Positions 23,225 through 35,940 are shown, counted from the first letter of the stretch. The stretch is DNA of 64,000 bases from Hirundichthys speculiger (GCA_018398805.1 JAGFBZ010002260.1:992001-1056000), one strand, 5' to 3'. Notes: generated by a model not told the origin, from the letters alone. Translations and numbers: made by a program.

Positions 23225-24790
23225 ACTCCTGTTGTGTTTTGGTCAACTCTGACCTGTTTCCAAGTTTTCTCTCAGTTAATTTCATCTGTTTGTCATATGT
23301 TTTCACAACATTGCTTATACATGGTATCTGAAAATATAAAATAAATCTTGAGAAGTTTTGATTTAATTTTGTGTGTTTTTATTGAACTTCTAAACATCCA
23401 CGGTGTCAAAAATATTTGTCAAAAATTAGAAATGAATGACTAAGACTACTGTTAGTGTACAAAAGTTCAGCACATTCCCACACTCCTTTCCCACATCCCA
23501 CCATGCTGGGGACTTTGAGCAACTCCAAACCCACCCGCAAACACACACGCACACCTTTATGTTCATTTTTAACCCCCCTAGGAAGCTTTCTACAATTCAG
23601 TTTTTTCGCCATGGGAACCGCACTTGTCGGAAGTTTATAAAAAAAAAGAGGAGAGAAGTGAGAAAATATTAGAGGAGGAGAAGCGTTGGAGACTGAAGAT
23701 GACAAAGACTATACTCCAGAGGAGGAGGAAGAAAACCCAGCTGAGGTCGTTGCAACATTTCAGCCAAAAAATGGAAATGGAAACGTCACATGTGCAGTGT
23801 ATACATTTGCAAATGTGTATACTAGGAATGCAACGGTACTCGGTAAAATACGGTACGGTTCGGTACGACCTGCACGGGACACGGGACGCTTTTATGTCAC
23901 GCGGTATTTTTGTTCCAATAACTTTGCATTGGACTTGCACGTGAGCGTGCGTGCCTTTTAGGCAACAGGCCCGCCACTGCATGTAAATGTGTTCTCGCCT
24001 CCGCTCACTCGCAGTGACCAGCCGATCACACATTGGCCGGTTGGCTGCAGCTCATAGATGCAGGAAAAGAAAAAAAAAAAAAAAACAAGCAGGCATGGCC
24101 AGCAGTAGTGGAGAAATTGGGAAAAACTTTTTTTAATCACCGGTGTGGGAGCATTTAGGTTTTGCTGTTGAATACACCAGCGAGGGAGAGAAAACAGTTA
24201 ACAGAAGGCAATCTTCCTCCTTGTTACCAGTTGTGCGTCTTGGCGCAGCTGAAGTGCTTTTTAAAATACTGCAGAACGAATCGCTGGATGCGCATTTAAA
24301 GATCACAAACAATTAATGTCCCTGTCCCTCCTCGAGTTTCACCAACAGTTTCAGACATATCGGAAATAAATTCCCGCATCCAACCTTTTCCAGCTTGACA
24401 AAGATCTCCTTGGTTTCCTCCACAGCAGACATCTGAATGAGAGCTGCCACAGCTGTACATTCATGCCATTTGGACGCGCTCTTCTACACGTGCCGACATT
24501 CGAGTTGCGGTTTCTGCAAACTCGGTATCTTGCGATCGCTTGTTTAGGGTAGGAGGTGGTCTGAAACTGTACCGAATCCGTACCGAAACCATGACACAAA
24601 ACCCGTTTCTGACAGTACGGACCGTACCATGAGCCACCTGTACCGTTGCACCCCTAGTGTATACATATCCAAGAATATGGGCTTTTTTTTCAGTTGCAGG
24701 AAAATGCAGGTGTGTTTTTGAAAGTATGACTGACAACCCCCGTCCACATCTGTCCTCTGTACAGTTTTACAATAAAATTTCAGTTTCTGT
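23225..24790 (+). mobile_element. Possible old DNA transposon remnant split by a hAT
   Basis: The left flank starts actcctgttgtgttttggtcaa, reminiscent of fish piggyBac-like ends. An acidic reading ETEDDKDYTPEEEEENPAEV at 23689 runs up to the hAT insertion and resumes beyond it. Family assignment is weak; no complete domain is visible. Confidence 0.3.
23823..24656. mobile_element. Non-autonomous hAT element with intact 8-bp TSD
   Basis: 834 bp. Ends TAGGAATGCAACGGTAC... and ...GTACCGTTGCACCCCTA are terminal inverted repeats. Exact 8-bp duplications GTGTATAC flank it (23815-23822 and 24657-24664). The subterminal GTACGGT/ACCGTAC repeats are typical of fish hAT elements. No transposase ORF. 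Confidence 0.92.
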
Positions 24791-25011
24791 TATGATGTGA
24801 ATTTTCTTTTTTTTTTTTTTGTTTAGTTCTCACCTGTGCATTTCGAGACACTTTGCTAATTATGCTTCTTTACCTCATGCAGCATATTTCTCTCAAGGTC
24901 AGTAGTTGCTTTTTTAAACAAGAGAAAAATAGCAGCTTCAGTTATAGAAAGAATATTGGAAAAAAAATTGAGAAAATTACATAAAATGAAAAATAAAAAT
25001 AAATTTGCAAG

Positions 25012-25560
25012 TTATTGAGGGAAATAAGTATTTGATCCCCTAGCAAAACATGATCTAATACTTGATGGCAAAACCCTTGTTGGCAGCACAGCTGTCAAAC
25101 GTTTCTTGTAGTTGCTTACTAGGTTTGCACACACATCAGGAGTAATTTTCATCTACTCCTCTCTGCAGATCATCTCCAAATCCTGAAGGTTTTGAGGCTT
25201 GCACTTGGAAACTCGAAGCTTCAGCTCTCTCCATAGATTTTCAGGAGGATTAAGGTCAGGAGACTGGCTAGGCCATTCCATGACCTTGATGTGCTTCTTA
25301 TGGAGCCACTCCTTTGTTTCCTTGGCTGTATATTTTGGGTCGTTGTCATGCTAGAAGACCCGTCCATGACCCATTAGGACATTGTCACCCAAGATTTTGC
25401 GGTACATGGCAACACCCCCAAAGCATAAGCCTTCCACCGCTATGCTTGACAGTAGGGATGGTGTTTTGGGGTCATATTCAGCATTTCTCTTTCTCCAAAC
25501 ACGTCGAGTTGAGTTGAGGCCAAAGAGCTCAATTTTAGTCTCACCTACATGACTCAGTGT
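25012..25560 (-). mobile_element. Tc1-mariner element remnant (inverted)
   Basis: Begins ...ggaaataagtatttgatcccc, the usual inner end of a fish Tc1-group element. The minus strand reads transposase stretches equivalent to ...[18 protein letters not shown]... with frameshifts. Right end lost. Confidence 0.75.
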
Positions 25561-26845
25561 TGTGGGCATGCAGAAGCAGATAAACTGGAATCTCAATAGC
25601 CAAAAACATACCAAAAACCAGTGTGAACTGAAAAAAAGACTGTATCTGAGACAGCTGCAGCAACTGCATGCTGCAAGAAGTAAAAAAACATTTAACAGTA
25701 ATCTGGTGTTTCCTTGATGATAACAGTTGAGGGAACAGGAGGTGTCCAGTCAAGCCAGAGTGCCAAAGTGCTTCACAGAACAAGAAAAGATAAAACTTAG
25801 TAAAATACATTATAAAAGATAAAATAATTTGAATATAATTTTAATGTAATAAAAATCTAAAAAGAGTGATGCCATTATAACATCTGTTGGACAAGTAGCT
25901 GTATTTTTAGTTTTTCATTTATCACATATGGTTCAGATGGGTTGATGCATATCACTCAAACAAGGCAGGAAACCATTTGAAACCATGAAACCATGAACCA
26001 TTTAACCTTCACTGGCTTAAGTTATCTATCTAATTTATATGCCACCATAAGCCACATTGTGGCTGGGAATCACACACTGTATAGCGCACTGCATACCATG
26101 GTTGCCATGTAGCAGTGCTTTCTGGATATGTAGTGAGAATTGTTATAGCTTATATAGCGTATAATCGATGTTCATTGGATTAGCCGGCAGGGATTCCTTA
26201 TGTTTCATCTGATGCGATGAACAGCGCCAACAAAAATAACCCTACGAGAGTCTGAAAGTCCATTCTACTGAGGCCTTCACCTCACTGTTCCCTCTCAGAC
26301 CTCCACTGTGATAGTGCAGTATTGCACTATTTGATGAAAAGGTGGCGATATCCAACACAAATTGCATCAAACCTATGATTTACGGCCATTAGATGAAAGT
26401 TCACATTCATGTGTTCACATGCCTCTGGAGCCATGGTTTTTGATGGGCATTAAAAAAGGAAGACAGTGAACATTTTGGTTGTACACTTTCAAAATTCCAC
26501 CCACCTAACCTGAAAAATGCACGACTCAAGTGCACAAGAGGCAAGAATGGCCTCCTGCAAAGATTAATGAGACGATCATTTTGGCTCCAAGGCTCATCAG
26601 TTATTACAAACACTGTGATAACTGATGGCCTGGAAAAAACCAAAAAAATGCCTTTTGGGGTTTTGTGGCTGCCCTTTGTAAAAAACAGACATCAGATGTT
26701 AATATCTGGCTGTTCAGCGGGAAGCTTTACAGTCCACAGAGAGAGCTGAGGGGGTTGAGATGAAGATCTCTTAGTTATCTTTGGATCATTCCTTTTATTT
26801 CATTTTCTGTCATCCAAATATACTCTGATAGGAACACGCAGCTTA
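25561..26845. other. Intergenic DNA without recognised genes
   Basis: No feature was recognised apart from short A/T runs. Confidence 0.45.
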
Positions 26846-26848
26846 TCA

Positions 26849-26990
26849 TTATTATTATTATTATTAGCCTTTATTTAACCAGGTTAGTCGCATTGAGATC
26901 AAAGATCTCTTTTTCAAGGGAGACCTGGCCAAGAGGGCAGCAGCATAGTTACATTAAAACAGCAAACAACACATAAAATCTACAACATTA
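26849..26990 (+). mobile_element. LINE/SINE 3' tail fragment with ATT repeat
   Basis: (ATT)n followed by gcctttatttaaccaggttag and ...tctctttttcaagggagacctgg, a very common teleost retroelement tail. Fragment only. Confidence 0.6.
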
Positions 26991-27043
26991 AAACTTGCAT
27001 AGTTGTTTGAACCTTTTATGAAATCTCATCTTGTACTCTGGGC

Positions 27044-28269
27044 TACGGGTGTAACGATATGGAAAATTTAATATCTCGATTATAGTGACCTAATTATCAC
27101 TGTTTACGATAGTATCACAGGTATTCTTCATTGCTGTACAAATGTCCAAAAAACACATACATTTAAAAAATTTCAGAAAATCTTGTGATATTCTTGTCAT
27201 GCTAAAACATCAGAAGCCAAAATTTTATCAAAATGAAACTTTCACATTAAAAGGGCAAACAACTGGCACAGAAAGAGGTTTTATTTTAAATAAACAAAAT
27301 AAATATTAGGAACAAAGCTTATTTGTCTGGTGCAAATTTAAACACTTTTACAACCATAGTTGGTCAAAATATGCAAACAAGTTCAAATGAAAAAAACTTT
27401 GGACTTTAAGCTGAACCTTAAATACATATAAATGTGCAAATACAGAAACAGTTGCATAGGAGCCAAATATGTTGGTATGAATTATATTTCACTCTGTGTG
27501 TCTGTGGGTGTCACTGTGTTGTTACCTGAGGGTCAGGTATAAAGGTAGCTGCCTGTTATTGGTCAGGTGTTTGACCCAGAAGGGTAAAATGGGTTTTTGA
27601 CTGCTGTGGCGCTAACTGCCGGCGTTATGGTTGTCGGATCAGTTAATGGAATAAACTAATATTTTAACTGCATCAGAAGAACATCGTTACGGTCCTTTTT
27701 CGATCAACACGCAATGGTAACGTTTACGGAATGTGAGTTAGCGAAGCGCGTCAACCAGGTTACTCTTGGTCAAACATCTCAGTAGCTTGAAGCATTAGCC
27801 TTAGCTCCTTCAAGTTGCTTGTACAAATTACAAGAGAAAGTAAACAAGTTTGGCTCCAGCGGATCCCCGCGACCCTGCAGAGGGTTAAACGGGCATAGAT
27901 AATGGATGGATGGATGGATGTAAACAAGTGCGCTGCAGACAGGATAATTGTCCTCCACCAGTTGTCCCTCTTCATTCTTTAAAAAAAAAAAAATGCCCAG
28001 ACCTCGGATTTCATCATTTTAGTGGGTAGGTAAATGTCCTGCGTGCTATCACCACTTTCCGCCATGCTCACGTTACGATGCTGATGTTACAAGCTACATA
28101 TTCACATGAGAGACACAGTCGCAAGTCACTTGCAGACTTGAATGAGGCTGGTATTACATATCCCGGTAATCAACCGCGATAATGAGATGAAGTCAAACAT
28201 AAACGGTAATCGTTATTGCGAAAAATTTTACCGCGCTTTACCGTAATACCGGTAACCGTTCCATCCCTA
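27044..28269. mobile_element. Non-autonomous hAT-like element, 1.2 kb, with nested SINE tail
   Basis: Ends TACGGGTGTAACGATAT... and ...ACCGTTCCATCCCTA resemble hAT termini. Flanks CTCTGGGC (27036-27043) and GTCTGGGC (28270-28277) match 7 of 8 as target duplications. The right interior contains gtaatcgttattgcg... / taccggtaaccg motifs. It is interrupted by the insertion at 27850-27919. No transposase ORF. Confidence 0.8.
27850..27919 (+). mobile_element. 5'-truncated SINE copy nested in the hAT
   Basis: 70 bp: tggctccagcggatccc...aaacgggcatagataat plus a GGAT tail, the 3' end of the 13538 SINE. It is flanked by exact 10-bp duplications GTAAACAAGT (27840-27849 and 27920-27929), as expected from target-primed insertion. 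Confidence 0.88.
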
Positions 28270-28674
28270 GTCTGGGCTGCAACCGTATCATGATAGCCTG
28301 ATAGTCACTCATAAACCCACAATCGCAGCCTTGCTCGGGGGTACACCTTGCTTGAGCACACACATCCACACAGTTCATGCAACTGTGCAGTTCATGCGTC
28401 TTCCATGGCAGAAAACAAATGTGAGAGGGGTTATAGAGGAATAGTGTGGGAAAGAAAGTGGTTGGTTGACCAATGCAAAGCCTGTGCATCATCAGGTTTT
28501 ATTATATTGCTAAAACTAGTCAACTGTCTCTTTATAACTAAGAAAATAGGATCACAAAGGAGCTGAGCAGCAGATTATCATCTGATTACAGATCAAGCTC
28601 ATGAACATGCACATCTACTAATTCAGTTGCTCATTTCCAAAAGGGTTTTCTTTTTTTTTCTTAAGGAAAGGTTT

Positions 28675-28805
28675 CTAAGTGTGCGTGGTTGTTTGTCTAC
28701 ATGTGGCCCTGCGATAGACTGGCAACCTGTCCAGGGTGTACCCCAGGAGGGAGGGGCAGCAGGGGCCGCAAACGGCCCGCGGCCGGCAGTCTGAGACCCC
28801 TGCTC
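28675..28805 (+). mobile_element. SINE body fragment joined to another repeat end
   Basis: tgtgcgtggttgtttgtct...aacctgtccagggtgtacccc is the SINE body. It runs into gggccgcaaacggcccgcgg...tctgagacccctgctctac, which resembles a different dispersed repeat terminus. Confidence 0.6.
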
Positions 28806-28944
28806 TACATGGTTCTTTTCAACTAGCACTGGGTCTGTTTAAGGAGCTAAACTGTTTGGGTTGTTTTGCAGCTACAGGACTTGGGAACCCCGCAACCATC
28901 AGTGGACAATAAACTAATTTGTATGCCAGAGTGTTCTAGATGGA

Positions 28945-29290
28945 ACTGTGAGGCCATCGGTCCAACAGGTAGACCTTGGTTGAAATCGGGTCATGAAAGA
29001 GAACAATGATCCAAAGCACCTCAGCAAATCTACATCAAAATTGCTTAAAAAAAAAAAAGAATCAAGGTTTTGAAATGGCCTTGTCGAAGTCCAGAACTCA
29101 GCCCAGCTAATGTGCAGAATAGAGCTGTGCATAAGTGAAGCCCCAAAAACCTTTGTGAACTAAAGCAATATTTTAAATAAGAATAAAGCAAAATTCCACC
29201 ACAAATATCCGAGAGACTGAAAGTCATACAGGAAAATACTTCAGACTGGTTGGACATGCCCACAAGACCTCCACAAGAGCACTGGACTAC
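28945..29290 (+). mobile_element. Tc1-like transposase 3' remnant
   Basis: acaatgatccaaagcacctcagcaaatc... gives NDPKHLSKSTSKLLKK and KVLKWPCRSPELSP, the C-terminal DDE region of Tc1 transposases. Later stretches (aaattccaccacaaatatcc) also fit. Stops and frameshifts throughout. Confidence 0.75.
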
Positions 29291-31060
29291 TCAAAATTGA
29301 ACAATCTCTGCAATCTCTGAGGACCAAAGGTTGCACCTCCGTACATTTGGAAGAGTCGGAGCAATTGAAGGGTTAAAATGAATACAGATAACCAGGGAGA
29401 GAAAAGAGTCAAGACAGGGGGAAGGAACAAAGGCCTGGACCCACACAGGGCTTCACAGTGTAACATAAAACCCACAACCCCAACCACCCACCTGTGCTTG
29501 TTAATGCTTTCATTGAAGGACTTACTCATCGGTACAGCACTCTGCATCACTCAAGCTGCAGGCAGCGTCATCCAGGCGACTCCATCTTTGAGTCATGCTT
29601 TGCACCTTAATGCTTCCCTGCGTCTTTCCTGCACTTTGGGGACAATCGCTTTGGCATCCTGAGCTGTTGAAATCCACTTCAAATTAACATACTGACTTTA
29701 ATAAAAACTCTGAGGTAAAAAGCTGAAGGTTTGATTTGAGAACGTTTGGGGTTTTTTTTTCTTTTCGAAATAAAAACAATTTTCTCTTTCAAAATGAAAA
29801 TCGGATCATCCTGGTTATAAAAATGCCATTGACATTTAGTTTATCTTCAGTTTAAATATCGTCGTGATAAACATAGTTTGGAAACATTTGTTTTATTTTC
29901 AGTCTGTTGTGTGTTCTTTTGAATGAAGTTTTTTATGAGGGCCCAGGGAAATTATTGTAATTTGGAGAAAACATGTTAAACACGAGCGATTAAAACAAGC
30001 CAGATCACTCAATGCAATGATGGTCTGCTGATTCTTTTTAATTCTCTAAAACTAGATCTTTTTCTCTCTCTCTCTATTGAGAATGGATGAATGTATCTTG
30101 ACCTTTACAGGGACTCACATAGATCACTCGGGCAGCATGTGGTAAAGTTTGTAGATGAGTCTGTCTCTGTTTCTCTTTTGTGGTTAGATGATTCTAACCA
30201 TGTCTTATGACTACATTTATTGATTGGTTCAGGATTTTTTTTTTCTTTTTAGAAAAGAATGTTGGTAAAACCAAGGAAATCATTTTAGATATTTGTAACT
30301 GGCCACTATTACTGAAAAAAATGCATGCATTTTTTTTTTCATAAACCCATTGATTTATTTAATCTATTCTCAATCTGTTTGTGTATGAATGTGTGTGTGC
30401 AGGTGCTTCTTTAAACTTAAACTCTGGCTGACCCTAGTACCGCTCGAGACACTTTTGCACAGAGATTGAGCTATAAAGACAAGCTGGTGGACCCCCCTCC
30501 AATGCTGCGCATTCACAGTGATGCCGCGAAGGCACAATATTTGTTCCCCAGACCATGCTTTCATAAAGCATTAAGACACTCCACAGTCTGAAAAAGATCC
30601 CTGACCGCTACTTTGCAGTTTACACTCAGTAAGTGTCCAGTGTCTCTTGTCACTGAATATTTCATTCTGTCAGCGCAAATGAAAGAAAAACGCTGAAAAA
30701 AATGACAATTTAAAAAAATGTTTAAAAAAAGAGGTTTCTACCTAGTTGTTCCTGTGGGGCTCATGCAGCAGTGCTGGTGTCAGTGGTCCTTGTTTGATGG
30801 TTACTGCAGCTGGAGGAGGGAACCTTCAGCAGGAGGGAGAAGCCGACTTCAGCTAGAGTTGCGTTTTTCCACATTGTCAGTCTATGCCATTGTTATTACC
30901 TCCCATGGTGGCGCAGGGCTGTGACAGCAGTGGAATGAAATGTTAACATCAGTCTGCCTTTCTGCCATTCATACAGTACAACAGGGTAGATTAAAGGAGC
31001 TACAGAGAAGGAACGAACTGGAGGTGTCAATGGGGCTCGAGAACACAAGCTAAATTCGTT
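29291..31060. other. Intergenic DNA without recognised genes
   Basis: No exon, RNA gene or identifiable repeat beyond short T-runs. Confidence 0.45.
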
Positions 31061-31064
31061 ATCT

Positions 31065-31270
31065 GAATGCCTGGCTGTAGCCCGGCTCACAACTGTCCAC
31101 ATGCCAAAGTGTCCTTGGGCAAGGACACTGAACCCTAACTTGCCTGGTAGCGCGGTATCGTGGTAGCAGCCGCCCACCGGTGAATGGGTGAATGAGAGGC
31201 CATTGTAAACCGCTTTGAGGGCACCTTGATGGTGTGGATAAAGTGGTATATAAGTGCAGACCATTTATTG
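31065..31270 (+). mobile_element. Short dispersed repeat ending in 'tatataagtgcagaccattta'
   Basis: tgtccttgggcaaggacactgaaccc...aaccgctttgagggca...aagtggtatataagtgcagacc is a widespread teleost repeat. Apparent 5' truncation. Confidence 0.65.
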
Positions 31271-33530
31271 AAAATGTTCTTTGGATTCTTCTGGTGTACA
31301 GTAAGTTTTTGTTTGTCTGCCAACTGTTGAACTAAGCTGTAGTATTTAATATGATTATCTAGGTTGGGATTTCCTCTTATTAGTATTAGAGCAGCACTGT
31401 GATCTTAGATTATTCTGTGATTAAAGTGTTCAGTATCTGTTCATCCGTGATTGATTACTGATGCGGGCACTTCTTGTATCCTCCTAAAGGAGCTGAGTGA
31501 GAGAACACTCCCACATTCACGTCCTGATTATTCCTTTCTTAGGTAAGCAGTGCTTTCAGAACATCAGAAAATGTTTACAACAATTTTCTGATGCAATTGA
31601 AGTATATGGAGCTCAGTCATACTTTAGAAAGAGTTGTCGAGTTTCAGTTCTGGAAGCATGTAGCAGTATGTGTGTCCCGGTTGCGTCAGGAAGGGCGTCC
31701 GGGGTAAAACCTGTGCAAAATCAACCACGCAGATTATTCTACCATGGAATAGGGTACTCTGTAAAGGTACTCTGTATCTTTTTGGCTTGTCTGAGTGTTG
31801 GCTTGACTCACCACCCCAGTACCTGATCTGTCTTTATGCTCTTGTTTCCTTGTTCTTAAGAGTCGCTGTTCAACTTTTCCCATGACAGAAGTTTCCCTAT
31901 CATGTGGTATAGTATATTGCACACAATTACAAGTTGACAACTTCTTATTTAATTGCATTTAATATTCATTTTGTCTCAGGTTTGTGTGTTTTTACAAGAC
32001 AAAATAAGAAGGGGAAAGACCAAAGTAACGGTAAAGAGTCACAGGTTGGTGACTACAGCTCCAAGCTGTCTGTCCTCCACTTGATTTAGCATTTTTGCAT
32101 GTTAGTTTTTATATCCTTTGTGGTTTACATTTACTTTTGATGTACATCTCCATAGCATCAAGAAAGTTAAGAGCTGTGTTGGGTGTCTTGTCTCATGGGA
32201 AAACCAAATACGTCCTACATGAATCCATAGGTTTTACTGATGAGTGTAATATGGTCACCTCAAACTTGTCAACAAATTTCCACAAAGTCACTCCAAATCA
32301 TGGCAAACAAGTAGTTAATCTTATCCAGGAAAAAAAAAAGCTTTACTTGTCATGTCATAATCAAGAAGACAAGGCAGGCTAAGTGAGGGATACGGAAATG
32401 TTTCATTGAGGATTTTAGGACCGAACCTTCACAGTCGTGATGGTTTTTCTGTAAAATCTGCGAGCCAAAATCCTCAAATCTGGTTTTGTGTTCGTGTCTG
32501 CTGCAGTAGCTCTTTCTGTTACCTTATTCTGCTACTTTCACAGGCTGAAAACAGTTGAATGTTACCACAAGTGATGACAAAATTTTCTCCTTTAGCCACA
32601 GATGTTTACGGGTTTTTAAGATAAAACGTGTCCAATCAAAAGAGATAAAGTGACTAATCCTGAGCTCATCACAACGTTTCTTTCCATACTGAGGAAAATG
32701 TTCACCTTTGATGACAGAGCTGATGTTTATCTCAACAGTACGTTGGTGCAAAATAAAGGAGAGTAATGTTCCAGTAAGATAGGTGCCTACATTTTAAAGG
32801 TCAGTTATGCTGTATATAGACCAGAAAAGCTTTTCTAGGGAAACATTTGTCTCACCACTTTTGTTCTAAAAATTTTTTTTTCTTTTTTTTTTAATGCTGC
32901 AATACTCAAAATCTCTTACCAGCTGTTTTAGACCAGCAGAGCTCTGGAAGCATGCCGGAAGACATAGAAAATAGAAAGTTTCCTTTCAACTGATATCCCA
33001 AACATTCTAGATAACAGACTGGGAAGTGATATGATAAAGACTCACAGACAGAGCGGCTTATGTAGATCTGTGTCTCTGGGCATGAAAGGCTATTTCTGGT
33101 CCACGGTGTCATAATGCACACCAGTCTCTACATGCATGCATTTGCACAGATCACTGGGAGTATGTGCAGCCAAAGGGTGGATGGTATGAGTGTCAGATTT
33201 TTTTTTTCATTAGATCAATGTCATACCTCAGTTGCGTCTTTAGATGGTTCTTCTCACTTTTCCCCACTGTATTAGCATAAAGGCTCCCTCTCTTTGCTGT
33301 TATACTGCACGCTACAAGTGATGTTGGATCTCCTAATTCCTCTTTAGCCATCCAGCTAAAAGCTTCTTTACGAATACAATGTCTTGGTATTTACAGCAGC
33401 ACTCTTACTGACTCGCAAGAAGCCAGACCATGTCAAAGAAATGCTGCTTTGTCAGTTAGATGGGAACAGAATCAGAACAGAGTTTTTAAATGGTGAGTTC
33501 ACTCTTGACTGCAGTGGAAGAGCAATCTGT
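31271..33530. other. Intergenic DNA without recognised genes
   Basis: Includes a repeat scrap at 31675-31730 (ggttgcgtcaggaagggcgtccgg...). Nothing else recognised. Confidence 0.45.
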
Positions 33531-33639
33531 CCTGGATGGAAACCTCCTTTCACCTGGTGACAGCTAGGATAAGCTCCAGCAGACCCTGTGATGCTGAAGA
33601 TGATTGAAGTGGGTGTAGGGTCTGAATGCGTGCTTGGAA

Positions 33640-34190
33640 GGGTTCACTGCTGAAACAAAACACATAAAATTAAAAAGCTGCATTCATTCCCCACTCAGCG
33701 ACACACCCGGTAAGAAGCTGACCCTGGTGATTGGCGACTCCATTCTGAGAAATGTGAAGTCGACTCGAGCAGCCATAGTGAGGTGTATCCCAGGGGCCAG
33801 AGCGGGTGACATCAAGGAAAATTTGAATCTGCTGGCAAAGAGTAATCGTAAGTACAGTAAAGTTATAATACACGTCGGCGCTAATGACATACAGCCACGC
33901 CAGTCAGAAGGTCACTAAAGTTAATATTGAGTCGGTGTGTAACTGTGCAAAGAGCATGTCGGACTCGTAGTTTTCTCTGGTCCCCTTCCTAATTTGACTA
34001 GTGATATGTTTAGCCACATGTCATCAGTCCGTCGCTGGTTGTCTCGGTGGTATCCAGTAAACGACGTGGCAGACATTTTGAGGAAAGCCTGGTCTGATTA
34101 GAAGAGATGACACTCATCCTACTCGGGATGGTGGAGGTCTTATATCTAGGAATTTGGCCGATTTTATTAGATGCTCCCCCTGACAATCAA
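33640..34190 (+). mobile_element. LINE ORF1 esterase-domain fragment
   Basis: Reads [20 protein letters not shown], then [18 protein letters not shown] and [19 protein letters not shown]: the GDS block I and GAND block III of an SGNH/GDSL hydrolase, known in ORF1 of CR1/L2-clade LINEs. Later, broken frames still read like ...RWLSRWYPVNDVADI and IRRDDTHPTR. A LINE remnant, not a host esterase. Confidence 0.8.
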
Positions 34191-34489
34191 GGGCGGAGGC
34201 CAGGTTGCAGAGCTGCAGTCTTACACGCTTTTCTGCTGCTTCTTGAAGAACGGTTCCCAGCCACAAAAAATATTGAAATTAATCATGTAACTGCTATTAA
34301 CAAAAACATAGAATTGGTGTCAACTCCCCATCCTCCAAAAGTCTAACAAGCGTGACGTGATAGAGACGTTTCTATCACAATTTCCTTTAACCCTCACCCT
34401 TAACCCTCAATCTTTGGCCCTCAATCTTAGCCCTCAAAAGTCCTTTCGTCTTCTTGCTTCAGCTCAATCCATAGTTAATTAGGAGCACC

Positions 34490-34760
34490 TTGTTCAAAGA
34501 TTCAAGATTCAAAGTGTTTATTGTCATATGTGCAGATAAAAAGCAAGTTCCCTTGCACAATGAAATTCTTACATTGCTGCCCGCGTGGAATGCCAAAACA
34601 GACATCTAAAACTAATATAAAAAATGAAATAAAATAAAATAAAATAGTATAACTAGTGCAAAGAAGTAGTACAGAAGTACTTGTTTATAAAGGAGACGGT
34701 ATATACATATGTACAAATAATAATATAGTGTAAGAGCGGATATGTGCAAATGTGCAGTCT
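34490..34760 (+). mobile_element. Retroelement 3' tail fragment
   Basis: gattcaagattcaaagtgtttattgtcatatg...cccttgcacaatgaaattctta is a common teleost LINE/SINE tail. Followed by AAAT repeats. Confidence 0.6.
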
Positions 34761-35169
34761 ATTGTTGAGGTAGTCCAAATCCAAATGTGCAACAGAGGAA
34801 TGTGTGCAGTCTATTCTGTGAGGTAGTCCGTGGGAAAAAAAAAAAAAAGATAAATAGAAATAAAATAAATTTAAAAAAAAAGTAATAAAGATAAAGAGTA
34901 AAAATTGTAAGTCCTGTCGTCCTGTTGTAGCTGTAACTGTGCTCCATTGTTCCCGTAGTTTATTGTGCTGTTTTGCCCTCCCTTTTTTCCTCTTTTTCTT
35001 TGTATATGTTGGCAGGCCAGAGTTTACCGAGTTACATGTTAACTTGTAGTTCCATCCTCTGGCCATCCCAGCATTTACCTCCACCTGAATGTGTAGATAT
35101 CTTCGGGGCACCGACTAACATGCTGACCGACAATCTAGTCCTCTGACCATCTCATCTCAGTGTTGCTAC

Positions 35170-35466
35170 CTACATCTGTTTATATAGTCATCTCCGTAGT
35201 TTATGTACAACTGAAGGGATTTTATCTGCACTCTTCATTTTTAATTTAATTTATTCTAATTTTAAATTCATTTTTAGTTTAATTTAGACCCTCAATTTCT
35301 GGCCATCAATCTTTGCCTTGCCTTGCCTTAATTTATTAATGATTATTTTTATGCTTGTGTGATTAATGGATTGACTATTTGCCTTCGTGTGATTTTGTGC
35401 ATCTGTAAAACACTTTTAATTGCCTTGTGTACAAATTGTGCTCAACAAATAAACTTGCCTTGCCTT
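35170..35466 (+). mobile_element. LINE 3' tail, second copy of the 4745-5610 family
   Basis: gggattttatctgcactctt...tgccttgtgtacaaattgtgctcaacaaataaacttgcc matches the last 250 bp of the element at 4745-5610. Confidence 0.75.
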
Positions 35467-35554
35467 ACAAACAATGAACCAGTCAGAAAGAAAGTGCTGG
35501 AATTCTTAGTTGGCTAACTTAGCTAAAGTTAATGGATAAAAATGATTCATACCG

Positions 35555-35940
35555 TTTTGTCTAGTCTAGTGTTACCAGGATGTACATGCTCTCTTCTCTC
35601 TGTCCTCCATCCTCTCTCTATCCTGTCTCCCCTCTCTTTTTCTTTCTTTACCCAGCTGGCCTTCAGCAGGAAGGTCCCCCCATATGAGCCAGGTCCTGCT
35701 CAAGGTTTCTTCCTCAAAGTGGAGTTTTTCCATGCCACTGTTTGGGTTAAAGGTTTTTTTTTTTTTCCCCTGTGGGAGTTTTTTTTTTACTTGCCATTTT
35801 CTTTGATTAGGATTTAATATTATAATTTTAGTTAATGATATTTGCTCGGGACTCATGCTCTGGGTCTCTGTAAAGCACCTAGAGACAACTTCCATTGTAA
35901 TAGACGCTATACAAATAAAATTGAATTGAATTGAATTGGT
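35555..35940 (+). mobile_element. Retroelement 3' tail ending in (GAATT)n
   Basis: ccaggtcctgctcaaggtttcttcc...agacgctatacaaataaaattgaattgaattgaatt is a widespread fish LINE tail. Contains poly-T runs that create false ORFs. Confidence 0.75.

Noticed and set aside
23635..24747. Several 60-130 codon ORFs on both strands
   Set aside because: They lie in the non-coding hAT element and its flanks, and no domain is recognisable.
33670..33890. Minus-strand ORFs of 67-68 codons
   Set aside because: Shadows of the LINE ORF1 esterase fragment on the plus strand.
34387..34440. Repeated TTAACCCTCA / CCCTCAATCTT motif resembling interstitial telomere repeats
   Set aside because: The unit is irregular and is not TTAGGG.
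34653..35111. 152-codon minus-strand ORF rich in Phe/Leu
   Set aside because: Arises from poly-A/T-rich retroelement tail; low complexity, no signal or domain.
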